A stretch of 64,000 nucleotides of DNA, taken from contig NZ_WELG01000001.1 in the NCBI RefSeq assembly GCF_009184425.1, positions 1,549,870 to 1,613,869 on the forward strand. Direction: 5' to 3'. The DNA is from Flagellimonas olearia (lineage in GTDB: Bacteria > Bacteroidota > Bacteroidia > Flavobacteriales > Flavobacteriaceae). This document shows, piece by piece, positions 33,947 to 42,530 of the stretch. The notes under the pieces are model-generated. The model did not search any database and was not told the origin of the DNA. It was given only the letters and a program-made list of their open reading frames with translations. Within the stretch, counting starts at the first letter, position 1, and every line of letters starts with the position of its first letter. The translations under genes were made by a program, and so were the position numbers.

Positions 33947-35025
33947 GCACCTATAAAGTTTTAGGGTTGATGTCCGGCACCTCCTTGGACGGATTGGATA
34001 TGGCCTACTGTCATTTTACAGAGGAAAATGGACGTTGGAAATTCTCCATTGAGCGCACAAAAGAGGTTTCCTATACCGAGGAGATGCGGGAACACCTTAA
34101 AAATGCCATTTTCCTATCCGAGGAAGACCATGCCCAACTCCACAAAGACTATGGGGTATGGTTGGGAGAACAATCCAAACGCTTTATTGACGAAGAAAAC
34201 TTGGAAGTGGATTTTATTGCCAGTCACGGACATACGTCGCACCATAGACCGGAAGATGGATTCACCTTTCAACTTGGCGATGGTCAACTGTTGGCCAATA
34301 TCAGCGAAAAACAAGTCATATGTGATTTCAGGACCAAGGATGTTACCTTGGGTGGCCAAGGAGCCCCGTTGGTGCCTATTGGGGACAAATTGTTGTTCCA
34401 CGAATATGATTTCTGTCTTAACCTGGGTGGCATCAGCAATATCTCATTTGATGACAACGGGGTTCGGATAGCCTATGACATTGGGTTGGCCAACATGCCC
34501 TTAAACTACATTACCCAAAGAATGGAATTGGATTATGACGAAAATGGGAACCGGGCCAGAACGGGAACATTGGACCATGACCTACTCCAAAAATTGAACA
34601 GTTTGGCGTACTACAAACTACCCTATCCAAAATCCACCGGATATGAATGGTTCACAGGGGAAATTGTCCCTTTGATCAAAGCTTCCGAAGCCACCAACAT
34701 TGATCTACTTCATACATTTATCCACCACAATTGCGAGCAGATTGCCAACGAGGTAAAAAAGTATGCGGTAAAGACCCCCAATAAATTATTGGCGACGGGA
34801 GGTGGAGCCTTGAACCAGTTTTTTATGGACACACTACAAGAAAAATTGGGAAGCACTGCAACCGTTTCCACACCAAGTAAAACCTTGATTGCCTACAAGG
34901 AAGCCTTGGTCTTTGCCCTCATGGGGGTTTTACGCCTTAAAGGTGAAACCAATGTGCTGCGTTCGGTTACAGGGGCTCGTGAAGATTCCAGTAGTGGGGA
35001 GATTTTTTATCCTATCCAGGATTAA
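33943..35025 (+). CDS. anmK: Anhydro-N-acetylmuramic acid kinase
   Basis: Cytoplasmic kinase of 360 residues (E. coli about 369) that hydrolyses the 1,6-anhydro bond of anhMurNAc and phosphorylates it to MurNAc-6-phosphate. Clear motifs are GLMSGTSLDGLDMA (residues 6-19, phosphate loop), ASHGHTSHHRP, FRTKDVTLGGQGAPLVP near 124, LNLGGISNIS near 158 and ATGGGALNQFF near 285. It is the last gene of the susC-anmK operon; its product is the substrate of MurQ encoded divergently. The stop overlaps the stop of the convergent exporter gene by 4 bp. Confidence 0.96.
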   Translation: MSTYKVLGLMSGTSLDGLDMAYCHFTEENGRWKFSIERTKEVSYTEEMREHLKNAIFLSEEDHAQLHKDYGVWLGEQSKRFIDEENLEVDFIASHGHTSHHRPEDGFTFQLGDGQLLANISEKQVICDFRTKDVTLGGQGAPLVPIGDKLLFHEYDFCLNLGGISNISFDDNGVRIAYDIGLANMPLNYITQRMELDYDENGNRARTGTLDHDLLQKLNSLAYYKLPYPKSTGYEWFTGEIVPLIKASEATNIDLLHTFIHHNCEQIANEVKKYAVKTPNKLLATGGGALNQFFMDTLQEKLGSTATVSTPSKTLIAYKEALVFALMGVLRLKGETNVLRSVTGAREDSSSGEIFYPIQD

Positions 35026-36233
35026 GCAGTCACCATTCTTCTGGGTTTTCTGCGCACCAGCATAAATATCAATACCGAAAATAGCCCGCAAACGGCCAAG
35101 CCCACAAACAGGGGCCAAACACTGTTTTTTACAAACTCCCCAATAAAGGTGGCTATCGGAATAGAAAAAACTGTGGAGACAAATCCATTGATGGCCGCTC
35201 CAATACCTGCGATATGTCCAATCGGCTCCATGGCTATGGACCGGAAATTTCCCCACATAAATCCCAAACAAAAGAACTGTGCGGACAAGAATGCCACCAA
35301 TACATAGATACTTGGGTTTGGCGAATTGAAAAAGAACAAGGTGTACACCAAAGCTATAATGGTAAAGGCCACAGTGGCCATAAAGGAGAGCTTACGCATT
35401 CCAAAACGCATCACCAAGGTGCCGTTTAAAAAGGTAGAAAGTCCAATGGAAATGGCCAATCCCGCAAAAATATAGGGAAATACCTCCTTGAGGGCATATT
35501 GGTCCTCAAAAATATGTTGGGCCGAACTCAGATACACCAAAAACGCTCCGGTGACCAAACCAGATGCAATGGTAAAAGCCACGGTTTCCTTGTGACGCAC
35601 AAACTCCTTCAACCCATCAATGAACACATGTCCGGAGAATGGTATCTTAAACTCTGGGTGAAGGGTTTCAGGTTGCCGTCTCCAAAACCAAAGCGCTATG
35701 ATAAGGGCAAAAACCAACTGAATATAGAAAATACCTTTCCACCCAAAACTATCCAGAATCAACTTTCCAATAGCAGGGGCTACCACGGGCACCAAAATAA
35801 AGAAGGCCGTTACAAACGACATGATCTTGGCCATATAGTCACCTTCATAGGTATCCCTGATGATGGATATGGATATGGTCCTTGGTGCCGAAAGTCCAAT
35901 ACCTTGTAGGATCCTACCCAGTACCATTACCTCTAGTGATGGCGCATACAAACAAACAATACTGGCCACTAAAAACAGGATAAACCCGGTATATACCACG
36001 GGTTTCCTCCCATAGCAGTCGGACAATGGACCAAAGAACAATTGTCCCAACCCCAGTCCCAAGAATATCATGGTGACCAGCATTTGGTTGTCCCTGGAAT
36101 CCAAACTATTGATATCGGCCCCAATATTGGAAATGGCCGGCAACAAAGCATCAATGGCCAAGGCCACAATGGACATCAGGGCGGCCATTAATGCTATAAA
36201 TTCAAAATTAGGTTTTTGGGTTTCTTTTTGCAT
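35022..36233 (-). CDS. Bcr/CflA-family MFS drug exporter
   Basis: Inner-membrane transporter of 403 residues with 12 hydrophobic segments. The N terminus MAALMSIVALAIDALLPAI, LGLGLGQLFFGPLSDCYGRKP (the MFS loop 2-3 motif) and VLGRILQGIGLSAPRTIS match the DHA1 Bcr/CflA group, which exports drugs or small metabolites by proton antiport. It converges on anmK and appears unrelated to that operon in transcription. The -7 element stands only 4 nt from the ATG, so the mRNA is probably leaderless. The substrate is unknown. Confidence 0.88.
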   Translation of the reverse strand: MQKETQKPNFEFIALMAALMSIVALAIDALLPAISNIGADINSLDSRDNQMLVTMIFLGLGLGQLFFGPLSDCYGRKPVVYTGFILFLVASIVCLYAPSLEVMVLGRILQGIGLSAPRTISISIIRDTYEGDYMAKIMSFVTAFFILVPVVAPAIGKLILDSFGWKGIFYIQLVFALIIALWFWRRQPETLHPEFKIPFSGHVFIDGLKEFVRHKETVAFTIASGLVTGAFLVYLSSAQHIFEDQYALKEVFPYIFAGLAISIGLSTFLNGTLVMRFGMRKLSFMATVAFTIIALVYTLFFFNSPNPSIYVLVAFLSAQFFCLGFMWGNFRSIAMEPIGHIAGIGAAINGFVSTVFSIPIATFIGEFVKNSVWPLFVGLAVCGLFSVLIFMLVRRKPRRMVTA

Positions 36234-36237
36234 GCTG

Positions 36238-36245
36238 CAAAATTA
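36238..36245 (-). promoter_or_regulatory. -7 element directly at the exporter start codon
   Basis: The minus strand reads TAATTTTG, fitting TAnnTTTG, and ends 4 nt before the ATG at 36233. Transcription would begin at about the start codon itself. Confidence 0.5.
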
Positions 36246-36396
36246 GGCATACCCCGCGGGCCCACGAAGCTTTTAAGAAAGTATTAATGTAATGTTTACG
36301 AATCAAACGTTGTAGGTAAATAAAACTCATCTTACCGATATTCGAAAACACCATTTTTATGACTTTTTTTGATTTCGTTGTGTCTGGTTCGATGCC

Positions 36397-36404
36397 TATC
36401 TTTG
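36397..36404 (+). promoter_or_regulatory. -7 element of the oxidoreductase gene
   Basis: TATCTTTG fits TAnnTTTG, 17 nt before the ATG at 36422. A TTG at 36378-36380 lies 16 nt upstream, one base short of the usual spacing range. Confidence 0.5.
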
Positions 36405-36421
36405 AGAAAACCAAAAACTAA

Positions 36422-37483
36422 ATGGACCTTTTAAAGACCTTGGTCGTAGGTTGTGGCAATATGGGAACTTCCCATGCCCGTGCCTACCACAAACTGGATG
36501 GATTTGAAATTGTGGGACTTGTGAGCCGCGGTGCCAAAAGCCGTGAACGATTGTCCAATGAATTGGGAGGGGTGCCCACCTTTTCCGATTATACTGAAGC
36601 CCTGGCAACCGCAAAACCGGATGTGGTATCCATCAACACCTATCCCGATACCCATTTTGACTATGTAAAACAAGCTTTGGAATCCGGCGCCCATGTGTTT
36701 GTGGAAAAGCCCCTTGCCCTAACGGTCGAAGAGGCCCAAATTCTGGTGGATTTGGCCCATCAACTCGGAAAAAAAATGGTGGTGGGATATATTCTCAGGG
36801 TGCATCCTACGTGGACCAAGTTTGTGCAAATGGCCCAGAGTCTGGGCAAACCCTTGGTCATGCGGATGAACCTCAACCAACAAAGTTCTGGCGAACAATG
36901 GCATACCCATAAACAGCTTATGAACTCCATGTCGCCCATTGTGGATTGTGGGGTCCATTATGTGGATGTCATGTGTTCCATGGTGCGTTCCAATCCTGTC
37001 AGCGTCTCCGCCATTGGGGCCCGATTGACGGAAGAAGTGGACAAAAACATGTACAACTATGGCCAGTTGCAGGTCCGTTTTGAGGATGGCTCCGTAGGTT
37101 GGTATGAGGCCGGCTGGGGACCTATGATGAGCGAAACCGCTTTTTTTGTCAAGGACGTCATAGGCCCAAAAGGCTGTGTTTCCATCAATGATATGGATAA
37201 AGGGGAATCCGGCGATATTGAAGGCCACACCAAGACCGGAAGCTTAAAACTGCACCATAGCCAGTTGGACAGTGATGGGCATTTTGTAAAAAATGATGAA
37301 ATCATTGACACTGCCGATGAGCCAGACCATGATGGTCTCTGTCTTTTGGAACAGGAATACCTGCTCAATGCCATTGTAAATGATGTAGACCTCACCGACC
37401 ACTTGAACGATGCCGTGAACAGCCTCAAAGTGGTGTTGGCTGCGGATGAATCGGTGAAAACGGGAAAAACAGTAATCTTATAG
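36422..37483 (+). CDS. Gfo/Idh/MocA-family oxidoreductase
   Basis: NAD(P)-dependent sugar or cyclitol dehydrogenase-like protein of 353 residues. The Rossmann fold starts LVVGCGNMGTSHARAYHKL (GxGxxG), with SINTYPDTHFDYVKQALE and the family-typical HVFVEKPLALT near residue 95. The C-terminal dimer/substrate domain includes DCGVHYVDVM, where the His may be catalytic. No signal peptide. Neighbours give no pathway hint: a divergent exporter lies upstream and a repeat-flanked nuclease remnant follows 6 bp after the stop. Members are diverse, so the substrate is left open. Confidence 0.88.
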   Translation: MDLLKTLVVGCGNMGTSHARAYHKLDGFEIVGLVSRGAKSRERLSNELGGVPTFSDYTEALATAKPDVVSINTYPDTHFDYVKQALESGAHVFVEKPLALTVEEAQILVDLAHQLGKKMVVGYILRVHPTWTKFVQMAQSLGKPLVMRMNLNQQSSGEQWHTHKQLMNSMSPIVDCGVHYVDVMCSMVRSNPVSVSAIGARLTEEVDKNMYNYGQLQVRFEDGSVGWYEAGWGPMMSETAFFVKDVIGPKGCVSINDMDKGESGDIEGHTKTGSLKLHHSQLDSDGHFVKNDEIIDTADEPDHDGLCLLEQEYLLNAIVNDVDLTDHLNDAVNSLKVVLAADESVKTGKTVIL

Positions 37484-37488
37484 TAAAA

Positions 37489-37514
37489 TGTCAGGTCGAG
37501 CGCAGTCGAGACCT
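37489..37514 (+). repeat. Palindromic repeat copy A
   Basis: 26-nt repeat with core GTCGAGCGCAGTCGAGAC. GG-TCGA at its left can pair with TCGA-CC at its right across a 6-nt loop with a 2-nt bulge, giving a REP-like hairpin. It begins 5 nt after the oxidoreductase stop. Copies B and D are direct, copy C inverted. Confidence 0.8.
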
Positions 37515-37540
37515 TTTCCTTAAAACTTTGTTATGTTTGG

Positions 37541-37566
37541 TGTCAGGTCGAGCGCAGTCGAGACCT
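37541..37566 (+). repeat. Palindromic repeat copy B
   Basis: Identical to copy A over 26 nt and in the same orientation, 52 nt further on. It ends 9 nt before the start codon of the GIY-YIG pseudogene. Confidence 0.8.
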
Positions 37567-37575
37567 CTTCCAAAT

Positions 37576-37895
37576 ATGAAATTTTACTACGTATATCTAC
37601 TATTATGCGCCGACGGTTCAATCTACACGGGAATTACCGATGCCATTGACCGATGGATTGCTGAACACCAAAACGGAATCAACAAAACGGCTTATACGTA
37701 TCGAAGAAGACCAGTTCAACTTATTTTCAACAAGAATTCAATGATGTGTTACAAGCCATCTTTTTTGAAAAGAAATTAAAAAAATGGAGTGCCAAAAAGA
37801 AAATGGCATTAGTAAAAGGTAATTTGGACTTGCTTCAAATTTTGTCTGAATGTAGAAATGCGACACATTGCAAATACCGTCCTGACCAAGATTAA
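37576..37895 (+). pseudogene. Frameshifted GIY-YIG endonuclease (UvrC-N/Slx1-like)
   Basis: From the ATG at 37576 the protein begins MKFYYVYLLLCADGSIYTGI, a GIY-YIG nuclease domain with VYLL and YTGI as the two signature strands, and DRWIAEHQNG with the conserved Arg. Near 37725, after RRPVQLIF, the frame is lost and stops early at 37779. Another frame continues with QQEFNDVLQAIFFEKKLKKW, SAKKKMALVKGNLDLL and SECRN to a TAA at 37893-37895. The joined product would be about 106 residues, normal for the small single-domain family. One base appears to be missing; sequencing error cannot be excluded. Confidence 0.75.
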
Positions 37896-37920
37896 GGTCT
37901 CGACTGCGCTCGACCTGACA
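37895..37920 (-). repeat. Palindromic repeat copy C (inverted)
   Basis: Exact reverse complement of copies A and B. Its first base coincides with the last base of the GIY-YIG stop codon. Confidence 0.8.
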
Positions 37921-37971
37921 ATTTCACACTCAATCTTGACTTGATAACCTTCATTTCTATTAAAAAATTTG

Positions 37972-39513
37972 TTACAACGGTATGTTCCCATGTTTTTTCC
38001 TAGGTGGTTGCACCTGTTTCTTTTCCAACATGGCGAAGGCTTTCAACAATTTTCGTCGGGTGTCTTTTGGCAGGATGACCTCGTCGATAAATCCACGTTG
38101 TGCCACTCGGTATGGATTGGCAAATTTTTCGGCATACTCTGCTTCCTTTTCCTTGAGTTTGGCCTCTGGGTCGTCCGAAGCGGCAATTTCGCGCCTAAAG
38201 ATAATCTCGCTGGCACCCTTGGCTCCCATTACGGCAATCTCGGCACTGGGCCATGCAAAATTGAAGTCGGCACCGATATGTTTTGAGTTCATCACATCAT
38301 AGGCTCCTCCATAGGCCTTTCGGGTAATTAGGGTGACTCTGGGCACCGTGGCCTCGCTCAACGCATACAATAGTTTTGCACCATGCATGATGATACCGCT
38401 CCACTCCTGATCGGTACCTGGCAAAAATCCAGGAACATCGACCAAAACCAATAAGGGAATATTGAAGGCATCACAAAACCGGGTGAAACGGGCTGCTTTT
38501 CTAGAACTTTTCACATCCAACACACCAGCCAAGAACATCGGTTGATTGGCAATAATCCCCACACTTCTACCTCCTATTCGGGCAAAGCCCACAATAATAT
38601 TCTCGGCATACTCCTTATGGATTTCGTAGAAGGACTCGGTATCAATGATGCCCTTGATGACCTCATGCATATCATACGGTTTATTGGGATTGTCCGGCAC
38701 AATATGCGACAGTTCTTCCCGCACCTCATCGCCCAAAACATAGTCCTGTAATTTGGGTGCCTCGGTATTGTTCTGCGGCAAATATTCCAACAGTTTTTTG
38801 ATATCGTCCAGACAGGTGGCATCATTGGAGGAGGTTTTATGGGCTACCCCAGACTTGGACGCATGGGTACTGGCACCTCCCAATTCCTCAGAAGTAACCT
38901 CTTCATTGGTAACCGTCTTAACCACATTGGGTCCTGTAACGAACATGTAACTCGTCTCCTCCACCATCACAATAAAATCCGTCATGGCAGGGGAATACAC
39001 TGCACCTCCCGCGCAAGGGCCCATCACTGCGGATATTTGGGGAATCACCCCCGATGCCTGCACGTTTCTATAAAAGATATCGGCATAGCCCCCCAACGAC
39101 CGCACGCCTTCTTGGATTCGGGCTCCCCCAGAATCGTTCAACCCAATGATTGGTGCCCCGACCTTCATGGCCAAATCCATTACCTTACAGATTTTTTCCG
39201 CATGGGTTTCTGACAAAGCACCTCCAAAAACGGTAAAATCTTGGGCATACACATACACCAACCTACCATTTACGGTTCCATAACCAGTGACCACTCCATC
39301 TCCATAGTACATTTCCTTCTCCATCCCAAAATCCGTGGTCCTATGGGTTACCAAAGCTCCCATCTCTTCGAAGGACCCCTCGTCCAACAGATAATGGACG
39401 CGTTCCCGGGCCGTTAATTTCTTTTTATCGTGTTGCTTTTCTATGCGTTTTTCTCCTCCACCCAAATGAGCTTTGGCCAACTTTTCCTGAAGTGCTTTTA
39501 TTTTTGGTTCCAT
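37972..39513 (-). CDS. pccB: Acyl-CoA carboxylase carboxyltransferase subunit (propionyl-CoA type)
   Basis: Carboxyltransferase of 513 residues that moves CO2 from carboxybiotin to propionyl-CoA, giving methylmalonyl-CoA. Family landmarks are [16 protein letters not shown] near residue 34, [34 protein letters not shown] near 123, [13 protein letters not shown] near 164 and, in the C-terminal half, [11 protein letters not shown] and [10 protein letters not shown]. Length and motifs fit PccB/MmdA. It is last in a minus-strand operon after the BCCP and biotin carboxylase genes, and methylmalonyl-CoA mutase genes lie nearby on the plus strand, which supports propionyl-CoA rather than acetyl-CoA as substrate. 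Confidence 0.9.
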   Translation of the reverse strand: MEPKIKALQEKLAKAHLGGGEKRIEKQHDKKKLTARERVHYLLDEGSFEEMGALVTHRTTDFGMEKEMYYGDGVVTGYGTVNGRLVYVYAQDFTVFGGALSETHAEKICKVMDLAMKVGAPIIGLNDSGGARIQEGVRSLGGYADIFYRNVQASGVIPQISAVMGPCAGGAVYSPAMTDFIVMVEETSYMFVTGPNVVKTVTNEEVTSEELGGASTHASKSGVAHKTSSNDATCLDDIKKLLEYLPQNNTEAPKLQDYVLGDEVREELSHIVPDNPNKPYDMHEVIKGIIDTESFYEIHKEYAENIIVGFARIGGRSVGIIANQPMFLAGVLDVKSSRKAARFTRFCDAFNIPLLVLVDVPGFLPGTDQEWSGIIMHGAKLLYALSEATVPRVTLITRKAYGGAYDVMNSKHIGADFNFAWPSAEIAVMGAKGASEIIFRREIAASDDPEAKLKEKEAEYAEKFANPYRVAQRGFIDEVILPKDTRRKLLKAFAMLEKKQVQPPRKKHGNIPL

Positions 39514-39517
39514 GGAT

Positions 39518-40960
39518 TCAGTTTTTGGGCAGTTGAACTATTTTTTGGTCCTCAAGGTAGCTGTGGAAAGCCACCAATGCAGCAATTTCCATCTCTTTGG
39601 CCTGTTGCTGTTTGACCACTTCCGGGGCATAGTGGGTCTTCACAAAATGGGTGTCAAAATCCCCGGAACGAAAGGCCTCATGGGAAAAGACAAAGCTTCC
39701 AAAGGACAACGTAGTCTCAACTCCTTTTATCTTGTACGTCTTGATGGCGTTGAGCATCAATTCAATGGCCTCCTCACGGGTCTTGCCATAGGCAATCAGT
39801 TTGGAAAGCATGGGGTCATAATAAATGGGGATATCCATCCCTTCCGCAAAACCATTGTCTACCCGAATGCCTTCACCATCAGGCAATTGATAGGTTTCCA
39901 ATCGGCCCACACTGGGGAGAAAATCATTCAAGGGGTCTTCGGCATATACCCGTAACTCCACCGCATGTCCATGAATTTTGAGGTCTCCCTGTTTCATGGG
40001 CAACTCTTCCCCCCTTGCCACGCGTATCTGCAGTTCCACAAGGTCCATACCAGTAATCATTTCGGTAACTGGGTGCTCTACTTGAAGTCGGGTGTTCATT
40101 TCCAAAAAGTAAAAATTGTGGTCGGCATCCATCAAAAACTCCACCGTTCCGGCCCCAACATAGTCGCAGGCCTGGGCCACCTTGACCGCAGCCATGCCCA
40201 TTTCGTCCCGAAGCTTGGGGGTTAAAATAGAGGATGGCGCTTCTTCCACCACCTTCTGGTGTCGGCGTTGCACACTGCATTCCCGTTCAAAAAAGTGAAG
40301 GATGTTACCGTGGGTATCGGCCATTACCTGGACCTCAATATGCCTTGGCGAAGCCACATACTTTTCCACAAAAACGGAACCATCACCAAAGGCGGAGCTG
40401 GCTTCGCTAATGGCACGCTTCATGCCCGATTCCAAATCACTTTCCTTTTCCACGATACGCATACCCTTACCTCCACCTCCGGCAGAGGCCTTGATCAAAA
40501 TGGGATACCCCACTTCATTGGCAATCTCACGGGCGGTGGCCACATCGGTAATGGCTTCATCTATCCCTGGCACCATGGGTATGCCGTACGCTTTGACAGC
40601 CTCCTTGGCGGCCAGCTTACTGCCCATCATACGAATGGCCTTTGATTTGGGTCCGATGAACACCAACCCGTTTTTCTCTACTGCTTCAGCGAAGTCGGCA
40701 TTCTCACTCAAAAAGCCGTAGCCTGGGTGTATGCCATCAACATTCAACGTTTTGGCCACCTCAATGATTTTGTCTCCCCGCAAATAGGATTGGTTGGAAG
40801 GTGCCTCACCAATACAAACCGCTTCATCTGCCATTTGCACATGGGGTGCGTTCCGGTCTACGGTTGAATAGACCGCCACGGTACGTATGCCCATCTTCTT
40901 TGCGGTTTTCATCACCCGGACCGCAATTTCCCCTCGGTTGGCAATCAATATTTTCTTCAT
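39518..40960 (-). CDS. Biotin carboxylase subunit of an acyl-CoA carboxylase
   Basis: ATP-grasp enzyme of 480 residues that carboxylates biotin on the carrier protein with bicarbonate. Visible motifs: [13 protein letters not shown] at the N terminus, [13 protein letters not shown] near 76, [12 protein letters not shown] near 157 (ATP-grasp glycine loop), [19 protein letters not shown] near 229, [16 protein letters not shown] near 287 (metal and catalytic residues). The short C-terminal extension lacks a biotinyl domain; that is supplied by the separate gene upstream. The gene is 4 bp from pccB and 6 bp from the carrier gene. Confidence 0.93.
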   Translation of the reverse strand: MKKILIANRGEIAVRVMKTAKKMGIRTVAVYSTVDRNAPHVQMADEAVCIGEAPSNQSYLRGDKIIEVAKTLNVDGIHPGYGFLSENADFAEAVEKNGLVFIGPKSKAIRMMGSKLAAKEAVKAYGIPMVPGIDEAITDVATAREIANEVGYPILIKASAGGGGKGMRIVEKESDLESGMKRAISEASSAFGDGSVFVEKYVASPRHIEVQVMADTHGNILHFFERECSVQRRHQKVVEEAPSSILTPKLRDEMGMAAVKVAQACDYVGAGTVEFLMDADHNFYFLEMNTRLQVEHPVTEMITGMDLVELQIRVARGEELPMKQGDLKIHGHAVELRVYAEDPLNDFLPSVGRLETYQLPDGEGIRVDNGFAEGMDIPIYYDPMLSKLIAYGKTREEAIELMLNAIKTYKIKGVETTLSFGSFVFSHEAFRSGDFDTHFVKTHYAPEVVKQQQAKEMEIAALVAFHSYLEDQKIVQLPKN

Positions 40961-40966
40961 GGTCTC

Positions 40967-41452
40967 CTATTCAAATTCTATGAGCAATTGTTTTTTGTCC
41001 ACCGCATCACCTTTTTTCACCCCAATTTTTTTGATAATCCCACTCCTAGGCGAAGCAATGATATTTTCCATTTTCATGGCTTCCAAAATCAAGAGTTGAT
41101 CGTCCTCCTGAACTTCTTGCCCCTCACTGACCAAGATATCCAGAATCAGTCCCGGCATGGGTGCCATAATGGAATCGATGCTCTTTTGTCCGTTGGAAGC
41201 AAAACCCATGGCCTTGATGAGTCCATCCAAAGGGGTGTTTATGGATACTTGATGTTCCGTCCCGTTCACGCTGACGGTATAGGTACGGGCATTGAATTGC
41301 GCATCCACCATTTGAATTTGGTAGGAGATGCCATCCTTCAGGAGATGAAATCCATTGGGGCCTGTTTTTATGATATCCAGCGAAGCAATATCCTCTTTTG
41401 ACAGTTGAAATTCAGAAATTCCATCAACCACAACGGTATACGGATTGTCCAT
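40967..41452 (-). CDS. Biotin carboxyl carrier subunit of an acyl-CoA carboxylase
   Basis: Carrier protein of 161 residues. The N-terminal half (about 1-85) is a beta-rich domain that probably docks to the other subunits. The C-terminal half (about 90-161) is a biotinyl domain with the modification motif LILEAMKMENII, Lys being the biotinylation site, and the preceding APMPGLILDILV strand. First gene of the three-gene operon. Together with the two downstream genes it forms a complete biotin-dependent carboxylase of the Bacteroidota propionyl-CoA type with separate subunits. Confidence 0.9.
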   Translation of the reverse strand: MDNPYTVVVDGISEFQLSKEDIASLDIIKTGPNGFHLLKDGISYQIQMVDAQFNARTYTVSVNGTEHQVSINTPLDGLIKAMGFASNGQKSIDSIMAPMPGLILDILVSEGQEVQEDDQLLILEAMKMENIIASPRSGIIKKIGVKKGDAVDKKQLLIEFE

Positions 41453-41560
41453 AAATAGTGTTCCTATAGGTTAGTTTGATAAATATAAGATTAATGCCCC
41501 AATCGGCATAAAGGCAGTTGGGTTATACAATACCATCAACCACAAATCCCGTCAAATGTT

Positions 41561-41568
41561 TACTTTTG
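41561..41568 (+). promoter_or_regulatory. -7 element upstream of udk
   Basis: TACTTTTG fits TAnnTTTG, 17 nt before the ATG at 41586. Because it falls inside the in-frame extension that begins at 41556, it also argues against that longer start. Confidence 0.55.
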
Positions 41569-41585
41569 GGACTAAAATCTTCTTT

Positions 41586-42194
41586 ATGCTGATTCTAGGG
41601 ATTGCCGGTGGAACAGGTTGCGGAAAAACTACCGTGGTAAACCAGATTGTGGACCAATTGCCCACAAACGAGGTGGGTATCATCTCGCAGGATTCGTATT
41701 ACAACGATTTGGCGCATTTGACCAAAGAGGAACGGAGCAAAATCAACTTTGACCATCCCAATTCCATAGATTTTGACCTATTGATTTCGCATTTGGAGCA
41801 ATTGAAACAAGGTAAGACCGTAAATAAACCCGTGTATTCCTTTGTAGAGGAAACCCGTTTGGAAGAAACCATTCCTACACCCCCGAGAAAAGTGATGATC
41901 GTTGAGGGGATTTTGGTACTGAGCAACCCGCAGCTTCGGGATTTGTTCGACATCAAAATATTTGTACATGCCGATTCCGATGAACGATTGATCAGAAGAT
42001 TGCAACGGGATATCCGGGAACGTGGACACGATTTGGAAAAAGTACTGACCCGTTACCAAACTGCGGTAAAGCCCATGCATGAGCAATTCATAGAGCCGTC
42101 AAAGGAATTTGCCGATATCATTATCCCCAACAACCATTACAATACGGTTGCAGTGGATATGGTAAGGACCATCATCAACAACAAACTGGTGTAG
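41586..42194 (+). CDS. udk: Uridine kinase
   Basis: Nucleoside kinase of 202 residues that phosphorylates uridine (and cytidine) in pyrimidine salvage. The Walker A loop GIAGGTGCGKTT starts at residue 4, followed by SQDSYYNDL, NFDHPNSIDFDLL, PVYSFVEETR, VEGILVL and a lid-type DERLIRRLQRDIRERG. The ATG at 41586 puts the P-loop at the usual distance from the N terminus and lies downstream of a promoter motif, so the in-frame start at 41556 is rejected. It is followed after 3 bp by the FtsB-like gene. Confidence 0.93.
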   Translation: MLILGIAGGTGCGKTTVVNQIVDQLPTNEVGIISQDSYYNDLAHLTKEERSKINFDHPNSIDFDLLISHLEQLKQGKTVNKPVYSFVEETRLEETIPTPPRKVMIVEGILVLSNPQLRDLFDIKIFVHADSDERLIRRLQRDIRERGHDLEKVLTRYQTAVKPMHEQFIEPSKEFADIIIPNNHYNTVAVDMVRTIINNKLV

Positions 42195-42197
42195 CAC

Positions 42198-42530
42198 ATG
42201 AAGTTAAAGGAACTGAGAAATAAGCGGTGGTTCAAGGTCATGACCAATATGTATGTTCTGGTGTTGACCATTTTTGTGATTTGGATGGCTTTTTTCGACA
42301 CCAATTCCTTTTTGATTCACTGGGAACTTCGCTCGGAAATCAAAAAGCTGGAGAAACAGAAGGAGTTTCTAAAAGGGGAAATTGCCAAGGACAAGGAAAT
42401 CTTGGAAAAAATGTCCAATCCGGGGGAAATGGAAAAATTTGCCCGGGAGAAATACTACATGAAAAAGGAGAATGAGGAGATTTTCCTTATTGAATATGAA
42501 GACAGTCTAAAAATCAAGGAAGATGAGTAA
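42198..42530 (+). CDS. FtsB/DivIC-like septum formation protein
   Basis: Small protein of 110 residues: short cytoplasmic N terminus, one membrane helix (about 15-33, YVLVLTIFVIWMAFF), then a coiled coil (about 40-75) rich in E and K, and a FAREKYYMKKENEEIFLIE segment typical of the DivIC/FtsB family. It would act in the periplasm in the FtsL/FtsQ division subcomplex. It lies between udk and the mutase genes and overlaps the small mutase subunit by 8 bp, so it is expressed with metabolic genes. Confidence 0.85.
   Translation: MKLKELRNKRWFKVMTNMYVLVLTIFVIWMAFFDTNSFLIHWELRSEIKKLEKQKEFLKGEIAKDKEILEKMSNPGEMEKFAREKYYMKKENEEIFLIEYEDSLKIKEDE

Larger units (their letters stand above)
37489..37920. 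mobile_element. Putative palindrome-flanked GIY-YIG element
   Basis: A 432-bp unit: repeat copies A and B on the left, a GIY-YIG nuclease reading frame, and repeat C in inverted orientation on the right, whose first base is the last base of the nuclease stop codon. Copies A, B and C are identical over 26 nt apart from orientation. Small GIY-YIG genes beside short palindromes recur in flavobacterial genomes (from memory, not searched). The nuclease here is frameshifted, so this unit is probably inactive. The 51 bases from 37921 to the carboxylase gene hold nothing recognisable. Confidence 0.5.
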
